A DNA stretch of 64,000 bases from an uncultured Nitrospira sp. (GTDB lineage Bacteria; Nitrospirota; Nitrospiria; Nitrospirales; Nitrospiraceae), in contig CABVRV010000004.1 in assembly GCA_902500755.1 (NCBI GenBank), positions 1 to 64,000 on the forward strand, written 5' to 3'. The notes beneath the pieces are model-generated. The model searched no databases and was not told the origin of the DNA. It saw only the letters and a list, made by a program, of their open reading frames with translations. A program made the position numbers and the translations under genes. This document shows, piece after piece, positions 35,205 to 44,617 of the stretch. Each line of letters opens with the position of its first letter. Position 1 is the first letter of the stretch.

Positions 35205-35535
35205 AGGATGACCGCATCTACCTGCTCCACATTCGCGACGCCATCCAATACATTTTTGAATACACGACCACCGGCAAGGATCGTTTTTTGCGGACCGAAA
35301 AACCCAGGACGCCGTCGTCCGCAATCTGGAAATTATTGGCGAAGCCACGAAACGCATTTCTGCCCACCTCAAAGAGGCTCATTCCGACATTTCCTGGAAG
35401 CCCATCGCCGGCCTGCGAGACAAGCTGGTGCACGATTACTTCGGAGTCAACCTTCAGCTCGTATGGGATGTTGTCGAACGCGACCTGCCTACTTTGAAGA
35501 TCAAAGTAGCGCGACTTCTGGAAGAGCTCAGCTAG
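35201..35535 (+). pseudogene. hepT: HepT-type HEPN toxin gene, frameshifted in a T6 run
   Basis: The gene starts as MKDDRIYLLHIRDAIQYIFE then YTTTGKDRF in one frame. It continues in the next frame as ADRKTQDAVVRNLEIIGEA ... GLRDKLVHDYFGVN ... and ends LLEELS with a stop at 35533-35535. Adding one T to the run at 35285-35290 restores a single 111-residue HEPN protein. The RNase motif RDKLVHDY (R-x4-H-x-Y) is intact, so the Tyr that MntA would modify is also present. The shift may be inactivation, slippage-based switching or a sequencing error. Confidence 0.8.
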
Positions 35536-35630
35536 CGAACGTCGCCGGGAATATTGGCCGCATGCCCAGACTTCTAGCGCATCCGTGCTTGGGCATCGGT
35601 CCACCGGCGAGCCATATTCTGGGTAGGCGC

Positions 35631-36086
35631 TTATGTTCTAGATTGGGCTGCCGGCGACGAGTCCGGGGCCTTGCCTTCGCTGCTTTCTTCTTCGGCCAGC
35701 GTCTCTTCCTCCGGCACATCGAACCACTGGACCAACATCTCTTCCCACCAGGCTTCAGTGACGTCAGCCCCTGGATCTGCTCCTAAAAATGCCACATCCT
35801 CTTGCTTGAGGGATGCCCCGACCAGCTGCGGCTGGAACTTTGCTCGATTAATGACTTCCTTTGTCGCATAGCCCCCGATGATCCAGGAGTCTGGGTCGGC
35901 CCGACGAGACTTGTATGCCTTCAACCCGAGCTTGAGATACATAAAGATCTGCTGCTGAGTCTGATCGACAACGCCGGACTGTGGCAGGCTGAGTGTTTTT
36001 TCGATCTTGCTCCTCCAATGCCGATCATCGTAACGCGACGTGATCAGCTGCAGCATTTTCTTTCCGAGTTCTGCATCAAGCGGCAT
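35631..36086 (-). CDS. Protein of unknown function
   Basis: The product is 151 aa. I start at MPLDAELG, with AGGAAG upstream at suitable distance. Residues 1-110 mix helix and short strands (YLKLGLKAYKSRRADPDSWI; INRAKFQPQLVGASLKQEDV). The tail is strongly acidic and disordered (EEETLAEEESSEGKAPDSSP). No signal peptide or known motif is present. It lies 51 bp after the dienelactone hydrolase gene in the same direction. Confidence 0.6.
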   Translation of the reverse strand: MPLDAELGKKMLQLITSRYDDRHWRSKIEKTLSLPQSGVVDQTQQQIFMYLKLGLKAYKSRRADPDSWIIGGYATKEVINRAKFQPQLVGASLKQEDVAFLGADPGADVTEAWWEEMLVQWFDVPEEETLAEEESSEGKAPDSSPAAQSRT

Positions 36087-36137
36087 AGTGGATCTTCCTG
36101 TGCTACACGCAAAGCACAAAGCCGGAGGTCATTTTCA

Positions 36138-36842
36138 TCAGCCGAGATGCTGCTTGAAGAAGGCTTTCGTCCTGGCCCATGCATCCTTGGCGGCTTCAGG
36201 TCGATACACCGAGGGATCCGTGTCCCGAAAAAACGCATGAGGCGCACCGGGATAAGTCTTGATCTCTCCGGGTTTGTTGTATTTTTTCAGTGCCGCCGCC
36301 AATCTTTGTACATCGGCCTTCGTGATCCAGCCATCGTCCTCTCCATAAATATAGAGAATTGGGCAGGCCAGCTTCTGAATTGGGGTATCTGGATTGGGCA
36401 CTTGGCCATAGAACGGCACCGCCGCTTTGATCTCCGAATTGATGCAGGGCAGCATGAGTGCATAGGAACCGCCCATACAGAACCCCGTGATACCGATCTT
36501 TGTCGCGTCGACTTCTGGGGCTGATTTCAAATAGCCCACCGTCGCATTTAGATCGGCGAGCCCATCCTCCTGTTTCAAGGTATTCATCAGTTTACCGGCT
36601 TCTCCGGCATCTGTCGTCAGCGCATGTCCCAGGCGAGAATACAAATCCGGAGCGATGGCCACGTAGCCTTCTGCCGCATACCGCCTCGCGATATCCTTCA
36701 CATGGTCTGTGAGTCCCCACCATTCCTGGACGATGATAATGGCCGGCCGTTTCCCCGTGGCCTGTGGGGCCGCCACGAACGCCTTCATTCCCACTTTTCC
36801 ACTCTGGTACTGAACGATTGTTTCTCGAATAGGTTCAGCCAT
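36138..36842 (-). CDS. Dienelactone hydrolase-family protein
   Basis: The product is 234 aa, an alpha/beta hydrolase of the normal DLH size. The nucleophile is Cys in GITGFCMGGSYAL (DLH-type, not Ser). The acid is Asp in IYGEDDGW and the histidine is in GAPHAFF. EWWGLTDHVKDIARRYAAEG is the characteristic N-terminal block. Ancestral function is hydrolysis of dienelactones in chloroaromatic breakdown, but many homologues have other substrates. It is cytoplasmic. Confidence 0.88.
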   Translation of the reverse strand: MAEPIRETIVQYQSGKVGMKAFVAAPQATGKRPAIIIVQEWWGLTDHVKDIARRYAAEGYVAIAPDLYSRLGHALTTDAGEAGKLMNTLKQEDGLADLNATVGYLKSAPEVDATKIGITGFCMGGSYALMLPCINSEIKAAVPFYGQVPNPDTPIQKLACPILYIYGEDDGWITKADVQRLAAALKKYNKPGEIKTYPGAPHAFFRDTDPSVYRPEAAKDAWARTKAFFKQHLG

Positions 36843-36977
36843 GCGTCACCTCCGCACACAGGGTACTAGGGCTATATATCGAGTACTGGGTGATACGGTG
36901 TGAATTCGAAACTGAAGACTTTGTTCGGTCTGTCATCTCCAACACTCAGGACTCAGTACTCGCGTTTCGACATTGAT

Positions 36978-38357
36978 CTAGTTGCCCGCCACCATCATTT
37001 CTGAAATTTTCAGCGTTGGGCTGGCAATGCGTCCCCGGAACACAAGATCGCTTCCAATGACTTCGATATCCTTGAACATTTGTTTCAAATTTCCCGCGAT
37101 GGTGATTTCTTCAACCGGATAGGCCAACTCCCCGTTTTCAATCCAGAACCCGCTGGCTCCCCGCGAATAATCGCCGGTGACCATATTAATTCCGAACCCG
37201 ATCAACTCGGTGACATAGAGCCCATCCTTTACCGAAGCGATAATCTCTTGGGCGCTTTTCATTCCAGGAACCAGATAAAAGTTCGTTGGCCCGACTGAAG
37301 GACTTTCCCCTACGCTTCGCGATGCGTTTCCGGTGGACGGCAGTCCGAGCTTCTTCCCAGAATAAGTATCGAGCAAATAGCTCTTGAGCACCCCTCGCTC
37401 CACAATCGTGTTCTTGCGAGTGGCCAATCCTTCACCATCGAACGGGCGAGAGCCAAGACCGCCGACCATCCGACCGTCGTCATGCACTGTGATCAGGTCA
37501 GAGGCAATCGTCTGACTCAGTTTGTCGAGAAGAAAGGAAGCCCGCTTATAGAGTCCGTATCCCGACACGGCACTACACAGGTTGGCAAGCAGGCTCCCGG
37601 CCGTCTCCTGGTCGAACACCACCGGCACTCGCTTCGTCGCCACCTTGCGCGCACCTAAACGGCGAACGGCCCGTCTCGCAGCTTCTTGTCCGATCGATTC
37701 AGCGGAGGCCAATCGCGCAAACTTGCGTTGGACCTCATACCAGGCGTCCCGCTGCATGGCACCAGTCCCAGACTCAGTCGCAATCGGAGAAACGGATAAT
37801 GAAAAGTTTGAACTCTTGTAAGATCCGACGAATCCATGGCTGTTGGCCAGTACGACTCGTCCAGAGGACGAATCGAACTCCGCCCCCTCCGAGTTCGTCA
37901 CACGCGAATCCGCCGCAAAGGCCGCCGCCTCCCCCCGCTTGGCCCAATCGATCTGCGTCTCCGTATCGAGCACAGTCTCATCATACAGATCCAGACTCGG
38001 CTGATCCGTGGCCATCTGAACAGCATCAGGCAATCCTGAAACCTCATCCTCGACCACCGCCCCAGCCAAGGTACAGGTATCGGCGACGAGCCGTTCAAGG
38101 GAGTCTTGCGAAAAGTCGGATGTGGATGTCGTCGCCGATCGCTTTCCGATGAAGACACGCAGGCCAAGCCGCTTTTCTCGGGCCTTCGTCAATCGATCAA
38201 CGGCACCGACCCGTACTTGGACCGAAAAGGTCTCTCCATCAGCCACCACGATATCGGCTTCTGTCGCACCGCAGGACTTGGCGCGAGCCAGAACATCAGC
38301 CGCAAGCTGAGCGAAACCGTTCGCTGTTTGGCTTGGAGACAAAGATTTCTTGGACAT
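36978..38357 (-). CDS. pmbA: TldE/PmbA metalloprotease-family subunit
   Basis: The product is 459 aa. It belongs to the TldD/PmbA family but lacks the HExxxH zinc motif, which is characteristic of TldE (PmbA). The C-terminus has LIGFGINMVTGDYSRGASGFWIENGEL in two parts typical of the family, and ITIAGNLKQMFKDIEVIG. TldD and TldE form a heterodimer that degrades unfolded peptides and trims modified peptides such as microcin B17 in E. coli. The tldD gene is immediately upstream (58 bp), as expected. Confidence 0.92.
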   Translation of the reverse strand: MSKKSLSPSQTANGFAQLAADVLARAKSCGATEADIVVADGETFSVQVRVGAVDRLTKAREKRLGLRVFIGKRSATTSTSDFSQDSLERLVADTCTLAGAVVEDEVSGLPDAVQMATDQPSLDLYDETVLDTETQIDWAKRGEAAAFAADSRVTNSEGAEFDSSSGRVVLANSHGFVGSYKSSNFSLSVSPIATESGTGAMQRDAWYEVQRKFARLASAESIGQEAARRAVRRLGARKVATKRVPVVFDQETAGSLLANLCSAVSGYGLYKRASFLLDKLSQTIASDLITVHDDGRMVGGLGSRPFDGEGLATRKNTIVERGVLKSYLLDTYSGKKLGLPSTGNASRSVGESPSVGPTNFYLVPGMKSAQEIIASVKDGLYVTELIGFGINMVTGDYSRGASGFWIENGELAYPVEEITIAGNLKQMFKDIEVIGSDLVFRGRIASPTLKISEMMVAGN

Positions 38358-38415
38358 CAGTGTGTCTCGTCAATCATGGTTCGAGAGAACGGCAGAACCG
38401 CTGTAAATGGAACGC

Positions 38416-39846
38416 CTAACTCCGCGTCCCACCGACGGTAATTTCGTCGATCTTGATGGTCGGCAAGCCGACTCCGACCGGCACGGACTGGCCGTCCTTT
38501 CCACAGGTGCCGATACCGTTGTCGAGCTTCAAATCGTGTCCCACCATCGACACCTTCGTAAGAATCTCCGGCCCGTTTCCGATCAATGTGGCACCCTTCA
38601 CCGGCTTCGTGATCTGACCATTCTCGATGAGATAGGCTTCACTGGCCGAAAACACGAACTTCCCGTTGGTGATATCGACTTGTCCGCCACCGAATGATAC
38701 GGCGTAGAGCCCATTTTTGACCGATCGAATAATATCTTGAGGATCCGACTCACCGGCCAACATGAAGGTATTTGTCATCCGAGGGAGCACCACACTCTGG
38801 TAATTCTCGCGCCGGCCGTTACCGGTCAGGGGAATCCCCATGAGGCGCGCATTGAGTTTATCGGTGATATAGCGACGGAGGATGCCTTTCTCGATGAGCG
38901 TGGTACAGCCCGTCGGTGTCCCTTCATCATCCATATTTAACGAGCCCCGACGAAACGGAAGCGTTCCATCATCGACAATGGTACAGACTTCCGATGCCAC
39001 CCGTTTCCCGATCAAACTGGAAAAGGCGGACGTTTTTTTGCGATTGAAGTCGGCTTCTAAGCCATGGCCGATCGCTTCGTGCAACAAAATACCGGGCCAT
39101 CCTCCAGCCAATACCACCGGCATCACCCCAGCTGGAGCATCGACGGCCGACAGATTGAGGATCGCTTCCCGCGCGGCTTCTCGGGCGTAGCCTAAATGGC
39201 GATCGCCCTCGCGATAGAACTCGAACGCAACCCGACCGCCGCCGCCGAAGCTTCCCACTTGGCGGTTGTCGTGGTCTTCGGCGATGCAGGTAATCTGCAG
39301 GCGAGATAAGGGTTGAACATCGCTCACTAAGGTCCCATCGGATGTCGCCACCGCCACGAGCTTGTACTCGGTATTAAACGACGCCATCACGTTCTTGATG
39401 CGAGGGTCATACCGTCTGGCTTCAGCATCGATTTCGTTCAGCAGCGCCACTCGATCACCCGTCGCGACTTCGGCCTTCGCTCGCTCCATCGGGTAGAGAT
39501 CTCTCGTGGGGCGTCGCCGCGTGGGCACCGGTACGGGAGCATCTCCTTTGGGGGAATTGGCGATGTACCGTGCCGTGTCCGCTGCAATCTCCAGATTCTT
39601 CTTCGTGAGTTCATCCGAGTACGCAAATCCGGTTTTTTCACCGGACGTCGCCCGAACCCCGACCCCTTGAGAAATGCTCTTGGCCGCGCGCTTGACGATA
39701 CCCTCTTCCATGGACACCGACTCGGACGTGCGGGACTCGAAATAGAGATCCGCATAGTCGACATCCCGTACTGTTAACCGGTCAAGAGCATGCTGCGCTT
39801 CGAGTTCCGTGACGCCAAATTTAGTCAATTGGACCAGTTCAGACAT
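38416..39846 (-). CDS. tldD: TldD metalloprotease
   Basis: The product is 476 aa. It contains the zinc-binding HEAIGHGLEADF (HExxxH), the catalytic signature of TldD. The N-terminal domain (DVDYADLYFESRTSESVSME) and C-terminal block (GLYAVSFGGGQVDITNGKFV) are typical. It works with the PmbA/TldE product of the next gene. No RiPP precursor lies beside the pair. Another HEXXH-type peptide-modification-like enzyme occurs 17 kb away. Confidence 0.93.
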   Translation of the reverse strand: MSELVQLTKFGVTELEAQHALDRLTVRDVDYADLYFESRTSESVSMEEGIVKRAAKSISQGVGVRATSGEKTGFAYSDELTKKNLEIAADTARYIANSPKGDAPVPVPTRRRPTRDLYPMERAKAEVATGDRVALLNEIDAEARRYDPRIKNVMASFNTEYKLVAVATSDGTLVSDVQPLSRLQITCIAEDHDNRQVGSFGGGGRVAFEFYREGDRHLGYAREAAREAILNLSAVDAPAGVMPVVLAGGWPGILLHEAIGHGLEADFNRKKTSAFSSLIGKRVASEVCTIVDDGTLPFRRGSLNMDDEGTPTGCTTLIEKGILRRYITDKLNARLMGIPLTGNGRRENYQSVVLPRMTNTFMLAGESDPQDIIRSVKNGLYAVSFGGGQVDITNGKFVFSASEAYLIENGQITKPVKGATLIGNGPEILTKVSMVGHDLKLDNGIGTCGKDGQSVPVGVGLPTIKIDEITVGGTRS

Positions 39847-39983
39847 ACGTCAGTCTTTCTGCTCTCTGGATGGGTTAAGGAATATGCAGTATAGCCCAAT
39901 CATTTCCGTAGTCGCAATGCGACGCGCGAGCTCACCTCACAATTTCTCAACCAGTTCTCATTCTAGAATTACCGAGTTATCGT

Positions 39984-40012
39984 TTGACATTCCCTACCCC
40001 CACCAGTAGACT
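39984..40012 (+). promoter_or_regulatory. Promoter of the uppS-cdsA-dxr operon
   Basis: A perfect TTGACA (39984-39989), a 17-bp spacer and TAGACT (40007-40012) lie about 57 bp upstream of uppS. Confidence 0.65.
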
Positions 40013-40068
40013 CTGACCACCTCGCTCGCCTGCACACTGGTCATGATAGGAGCTTACTCAAGATTTCT

Positions 40069-40854
40069 ATGGCACAGCAGCCATCCTCAAGTCTCGACCA
40101 CCTTTCTGAAAGCGAATTGACCGCCAAATTGGAGCTCGAACTGCTTCCGAAACATGTCGCGGTCATTATGGACGGCAACGGTCGTTGGGCCGAACTACGG
40201 GGTCTTCCACGTATCGCGGGCCATCGCGAAGGCATCAATTCCGTCAGAGAAATGATCACGCTGTGTTTGGAGCTGGGTATTCGAGCTCTCACGATCTACG
40301 CGTTTTCACAGGAGAACTGGAATCGTCCGACCCATGAAATCAGTGCCCTCATGGGACTCTTGGAACATTATCTTTCGACGGAACGAGCGAGTTTGATCGA
40401 GCAAGGCGTTCGTTTCCGCGCGATCGGCCGTCACGATCTCCTTCCGGCATCGGCCCAACACTGGGTCCGCACCACCGAGAAAGAGACCGCGCATCTCGAC
40501 AAAATGATCCTGACCGTCGCGCTGAGCTATGGCGGGCGAGCGGAGATCGTCGATGCCGTGAAAGCCCTGATCGACGATGTCCAAACAGGCGCCATACAGC
40601 CGAACCAGATCGATGAAACGACGTTCAAAGAGTACCTCTCCACCCATCCGCTTCCTGATCCCGACCTTCTGATTCGGACGAGTGGCGAAACCAGGATCAG
40701 CAATTTTCTCCTGTGGCAATTGGCCTACACCGAGCTGTGCTTTAGCCCGACGCTATGGCCGGATTTTCGCCGGCGGGAGTTCCTCCTGGCGTTGATCGAG
40801 TATCAAAGGCGGGAACGTCGATTTGGTCGAGTCCTGAGCACCGTATCATCATAA
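40069..40854 (+). CDS. uppS: Isoprenyl transferase (undecaprenyl diphosphate synthase)
   Basis: The product is 261 aa. It condenses isopentenyl diphosphate onto farnesyl diphosphate to make the C55 carrier for peptidoglycan and polysaccharides. The signature VAVIMDGNGRWAELRGLPRI contains the catalytic Asp, with AGHREG following. AFSQENWNRP, and DLLIRTSGETRISNFLLWQ near the end, complete the family pattern. It is the first gene of the uppS-cdsA-dxr cluster. Confidence 0.95.
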   Translation: MAQQPSSSLDHLSESELTAKLELELLPKHVAVIMDGNGRWAELRGLPRIAGHREGINSVREMITLCLELGIRALTIYAFSQENWNRPTHEISALMGLLEHYLSTERASLIEQGVRFRAIGRHDLLPASAQHWVRTTEKETAHLDKMILTVALSYGGRAEIVDAVKALIDDVQTGAIQPNQIDETTFKEYLSTHPLPDPDLLIRTSGETRISNFLLWQLAYTELCFSPTLWPDFRRREFLLALIEYQRRERRFGRVLSTVSS

Positions 40855-40907
40855 CATTCGTGGGATATACCCTCGCAATAGAAGTTCTTGCCCATAGCTC
40901 AACATTT

Positions 40908-41750
40908 GTGACGACCTCACCGGCACGCACCCGACGATTCGACCTCCGCCGTCTCTACACCGCGCTCGCACTGATTCCCGCGGTCTACATCATCATCGCG
41001 CATCTTGCTCCCTGGGCCTTGACCCTCCTCTTGCTTGTCGTCGGGTCTATTGCGCTGTTGGAACTCTACAATCTCAGCTTTCCTTCGCACTTGAGCCGCC
41101 TCCTGTTGGGAGGAGGACTCACAGGCTTCGCCCTTACACTGACTCACTCTCATTTTTCCTTCTCCTTGTCGGAACTTCTCGTCGGCACTGTGCTCGTGGC
41201 GGCGGTGACCGTGTCCATCTCCGCCGCTTCAACGGAGCACCACTGGAACGATGCCGTCGTGATTCTCCTCGGCGTGTTGTATGTAGGCTTCCCCCTGAGT
41301 ACCGTGGTATCGACCCGCACCTTGCCTGGCGGCGAATGGCTCGTGCTCTTTCTCGCCGTCGTGACGTGGGCCTCGGACACCGGCGCCTACTATGCGGGGA
41401 CCTTGTGGGGGAAACGCCCGCTGCTCCCGTCGATCAGTCCAAAGAAAACCGTCGAAGGGGTCCTCGGCGGGCTTGTCTTGGCGGTCGGTGTGGCGTTCCT
41501 GGCTCAGTGGTGGTTCACGTCAGAGCTCCCCCTGGCGGATGCGGTGATCCTCGGAGTGCTCCTGACGACAGCGGGCCTACTCGGAGACCTTTTTGAATCG
41601 ATGATCAAACGTCGGACTGGGGTCAAAGACTCAGGCGGGATCTTGCCGGGTCATGGCGGGATGCTGGACCGGCTTGATAGTCTCTTGTTCACCGCCCCCA
41701 CGTTCTACTACTATGTCGCCTACGTTCGAGGCTTGTCGCCCCCTTCATAG
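40908..41750 (+). CDS. cdsA: Phosphatidate cytidylyltransferase
   Basis: The product is about 280 aa with roughly eight membrane spans. It makes CDP-diacylglycerol, the branch point of phospholipid synthesis. The C-terminal CDS signature is complete: ESMIKRRTGVKDSGGILPG, then HGGMLDRLDS. The start is uncertain. I use GTG 40908 (VTTSPARTRRFDLRRLY), which gives a normal N-terminus. GTG 40860, 6 bp after the uppS stop, is an alternative. None has a strong ribosome-binding site. Confidence 0.92.
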   Translation: MTTSPARTRRFDLRRLYTALALIPAVYIIIAHLAPWALTLLLLVVGSIALLELYNLSFPSHLSRLLLGGGLTGFALTLTHSHFSFSLSELLVGTVLVAAVTVSISAASTEHHWNDAVVILLGVLYVGFPLSTVVSTRTLPGGEWLVLFLAVVTWASDTGAYYAGTLWGKRPLLPSISPKKTVEGVLGGLVLAVGVAFLAQWWFTSELPLADAVILGVLLTTAGLLGDLFESMIKRRTGVKDSGGILPGHGGMLDRLDSLLFTAPTFYYYVAYVRGLSPPS

Positions 41751-41770
41751 ACGAACGGAGAGGAGAGAAT

Positions 41771-42931
41771 ATGAAGTCGATTATCATCCTGGGATCGACC
41801 GGATCGATCGGGACCAACACACTCGATATCGTTCAGCGGTTTCCCGATGAATTTCGCGTGGTAGGGCTGACGGCGGGCAGCAACATCGAGAAGTTGGAAG
41901 AGCAGATTCACCGGTTCCGGCCCGAAGCTGTGGCCGTCTCTACCGAATCCTTAGCTGCTCTGCTTCGAGGCCGATGTGCCGACCTTCGGGTCGACATTAT
42001 GTCCGGCGAAGAGGGCATCAGTCACGTGGCATCGGTCCTCGATGCCGACTTGGTGATTTCTGCCATTGTGGGAGCGGCCGGGCTCATTCCCACCTTGTCC
42101 GCCATTCGGAGCGGCAAGCACATCGCATTGGCCAATAAAGAGCCGATGGTGATGGCCGGCAAGTTGATGCAGGATGAAGCGCGGAAACATGGTGTCAGAA
42201 TTTTCCCGGTCGATAGCGAGCATAGCGCGATCTTTCAATCCTTGGAAGGCCACCGCGTCGAGGACGTCCGACGTGTGATACTTACCGCGTCCGGTGGAGC
42301 GCTCTGGACGCTGCCCCACGAGCAACTCCAGGACGTGACACCTGAACGAGCCTTGCAGCATCCAAACTGGAAGATGGGATCCAAGATTACCATTGATTCA
42401 GCCACCTTGATGAATAAAGGGTTGGAAGTCGTAGAAGCGCGCTGGCTCTTCGATATCCCAGAGTCCAACATCGAGGTCATGGTTCATCGGGAAAGCATTA
42501 TTCATTCTCTCGTGGAGTATAAAGATCGTTCGATCATCGCCCAATTAGGGCTTCCGGATATGCGGACCCCCATCTCCTATGCCATGCGTTACCCCGCAAG
42601 GATGGCCCTTGATCTTCCCTCGTTGGAGCTGACGGAGATCGGACAGTTGTCTTTTTGCAAACCCGACCATGACCGCTTTCCCTGCCTCAATCTCGGATAC
42701 GAGTCGCTTCGCGTCGGAGGCACCATGCCCGCCACGATGAATGCTGCGAATGAGATTGCCGTCGAGGCGTTTCTCAACCATGGCCTCCGTTTTGTCGAAA
42801 TCGCGCAGGTCATTCGCAGCACCATGGACGCGCATGCTCAGCACAATATCACCTGTCTCGAAGACGCATTGGAAGCCGATCGATGGGCGAGGGAAAAGGC
42901 AGAATCATTGGTGCACGCGTCATCACACTAA
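41771..42931 (+). CDS. dxr: 1-deoxy-D-xylulose 5-phosphate reductoisomerase
   Basis: The product is 386 aa. It catalyses the second step of the MEP isoprenoid pathway (DXP to MEP, NADPH-dependent). The N-terminal ILGSTGSIGTNTLDIV binds NADPH. NKEPMVMAG, and PVDSEHSAIFQSLEG with the metal-binding Asp and Glu, are diagnostic, as are LPMK-type helix substitutes near KMGSKITIDSATLMNKGLE. GGAGAGGAGA precedes the ATG. It supplies precursors for UppS and HpnD in the same window. Confidence 0.95.
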   Translation: MKSIIILGSTGSIGTNTLDIVQRFPDEFRVVGLTAGSNIEKLEEQIHRFRPEAVAVSTESLAALLRGRCADLRVDIMSGEEGISHVASVLDADLVISAIVGAAGLIPTLSAIRSGKHIALANKEPMVMAGKLMQDEARKHGVRIFPVDSEHSAIFQSLEGHRVEDVRRVILTASGGALWTLPHEQLQDVTPERALQHPNWKMGSKITIDSATLMNKGLEVVEARWLFDIPESNIEVMVHRESIIHSLVEYKDRSIIAQLGLPDMRTPISYAMRYPARMALDLPSLELTEIGQLSFCKPDHDRFPCLNLGYESLRVGGTMPATMNAANEIAVEAFLNHGLRFVEIAQVIRSTMDAHAQHNITCLEDALEADRWAREKAESLVHASSH

Positions 42932-42939
42932 CGATTGTT

Positions 42940-42967
42940 TTGCATTTCATGCGACGTCTGTTAGATT
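42940..42967 (+). promoter_or_regulatory. Promoter of rseP
   Basis: TTGCAT (42940-42945), a 16-bp spacer and TAGATT (42962-42967) lie in the gap between dxr and rseP, so rseP can be expressed apart from the upstream operon. Confidence 0.5.
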
Positions 42968-43003
42968 AGAGCGGTAGACCGAGTACGCAACAGGGAGTTT
43001 CCC

Positions 43004-44401
43004 ATGACATCCGCATTCGCCTGGTCCCCCGATACGCTCTGGCTCCTCCTCCAGAAAGCCTGGTGGTTTCTCGTCGTCCTTGGCGTATTGGTCGCCTTCC
43101 ACGAGCTCGGCCACTTTCTCGCCGCCCGCTGGGTCGGAGTGAAGGTCTTGAAGTTTTCAATCGGTTTTGGACCAAAAATATTCGGCCGTCAGGTCGGTGA
43201 AACAGAGTATCTTGTCTCGGCCGTTCCACTTGGTGGGTACGTCAAGTTATTCGGTGAAGACGAGACGGAGGCCACGACTCCAGACGACCGTCGTCGTTCA
43301 TTTTCGCATCAAGGGCTTTGGGGAAAAGTCCTCATCGTTGCAGCTGGCCCAGGATTTAATTTTATTTTAGCCTATTTGATCTTTGCCGGATGGTTATCGA
43401 CCGGTACTCCCCTCTTTGTCCCGACTTTTCGTGATCTCAGCGCCGACGTCGAGGCTCTGGCTCCTGGATCTCCTGCATCGGTCGCAGGAATGGAAGTCGG
43501 CGACCGTATCGTCAGAGTCAATGGGCAAGATATCTCCACCAAGACCGAGCTGTTGGATATCGTGTCCAGGAGCAAAGGGGAGCCTCTCTCACTCGAAGTC
43601 CGACGAGAGGGGCAACTCAAAATGCTCACAGCGACTCCCGTACCGATTGCTGGAGACACAGCATCTCCATCCCCAGACGAACCGCTGTATACGATCGGAG
43701 TCGAAGAAACACCTCCCTTGGTTACCTCGATCATGCACGGATCACCCGCATCCATTGGTGGACTCCAGCCCGGCGATCGAGTGGTCTCGATCGAGGGACA
43801 CCCCATCTATACGTGGGCGCAGATGACGACGCAGGTGAGAGAACACCCGGAGAAACCGTTAGCATTCGAGGTGCTCCGCGAGGGAAAGCGCACCACGTTG
43901 ACCGTCACGCCAGCCAGTGAAAAACTCACGGTCAATGGGCAGACTTCAGAAGTGGGGAAGATCGGCATCTCCGGTCCTGGTCGCTCCTTGATGCGGGCCG
44001 ACAACGTCGCGGAAGCCGTGTATCAAGGACTGGAAGCCACGTGGGGTTGGACGGAACTGACGGCGATCGGCCTCTATAAGATGATCGTCGGTGATATTTC
44101 GAGCAAGAATATCGGCGGTCCGTTGACGATCGCCAATATCTCGGGAGAAGCCGCCTCTCAGGGTGCCTCCAGCGTCGTCTTTCTGATCGCCATTCTGAGC
44201 ATCAATCTTGGGGTCCTCAATTTGCTGCCCATCCCTATACTCGACGGCGGCCACTTGCTCTTTTTCTTGATTGAAGGCATCCTCCGCAAACCGCTCGGCG
44301 AACGACAACGAGAAGTTGCCCAACAGGTAGGGTTGGTCTTGCTGGTTGGTGTGATGATCTTCGCTTTCTGGAATGACCTCGAACGCATCTTCTCCCGCTA
44401 G
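43004..44401 (+). CDS. rseP: RIP metalloprotease RseP (site-2 protease)
   Basis: The product is 465 aa. It is an intramembrane zinc protease that cleaves anti-sigma factors and signal-peptide remnants. HELGH at residues 33-37 lies in the first membrane span. Two PDZ domains occupy the periplasmic part (about 130-205 and 225-300, e.g. GSPASVAGMEVGDRIVRVNG and GSPASIGGLQPGDRVVSIEG). The third zinc ligand is in NLLPIPILDGGHLL. GYVKLFGEDE is the family membrane-reentrant loop. Location after dxr is the classical order. Confidence 0.95.
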   Translation: MTSAFAWSPDTLWLLLQKAWWFLVVLGVLVAFHELGHFLAARWVGVKVLKFSIGFGPKIFGRQVGETEYLVSAVPLGGYVKLFGEDETEATTPDDRRRSFSHQGLWGKVLIVAAGPGFNFILAYLIFAGWLSTGTPLFVPTFRDLSADVEALAPGSPASVAGMEVGDRIVRVNGQDISTKTELLDIVSRSKGEPLSLEVRREGQLKMLTATPVPIAGDTASPSPDEPLYTIGVEETPPLVTSIMHGSPASIGGLQPGDRVVSIEGHPIYTWAQMTTQVREHPEKPLAFEVLREGKRTTLTVTPASEKLTVNGQTSEVGKIGISGPGRSLMRADNVAEAVYQGLEATWGWTELTAIGLYKMIVGDISSKNIGGPLTIANISGEAASQGASSVVFLIAILSINLGVLNLLPIPILDGGHLLFFLIEGILRKPLGERQREVAQQVGLVLLVGVMIFAFWNDLERIFSR

Positions 44402-44617
44402 GCAGAATGCTGAAACAAGTCCCTAACTTCGTTCTCGGCTCCAAGAAATCCTCAACGTACCCCATCGAGGCAAAGAGCTGCTATGACAGCTCGGGGCGGG
44501 TGGGTGAGAACACACACGCCTCCGGTTTCTTCTCGCCTGCGGCCTTGTTAGATAACTTGTTTGAGCATTCTGTGAAATCTTCCACCGCTCAACTCGTATC
44601 CTAATAGCTACCACACC

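Noticed and set aside
44407..44604. 65-codon frame between rseP and proS
   Set aside because: No ribosome-binding site or conserved feature. It may be an intergenic repeat family of this group of organisms, but only one copy is visible here, so I cannot support that.
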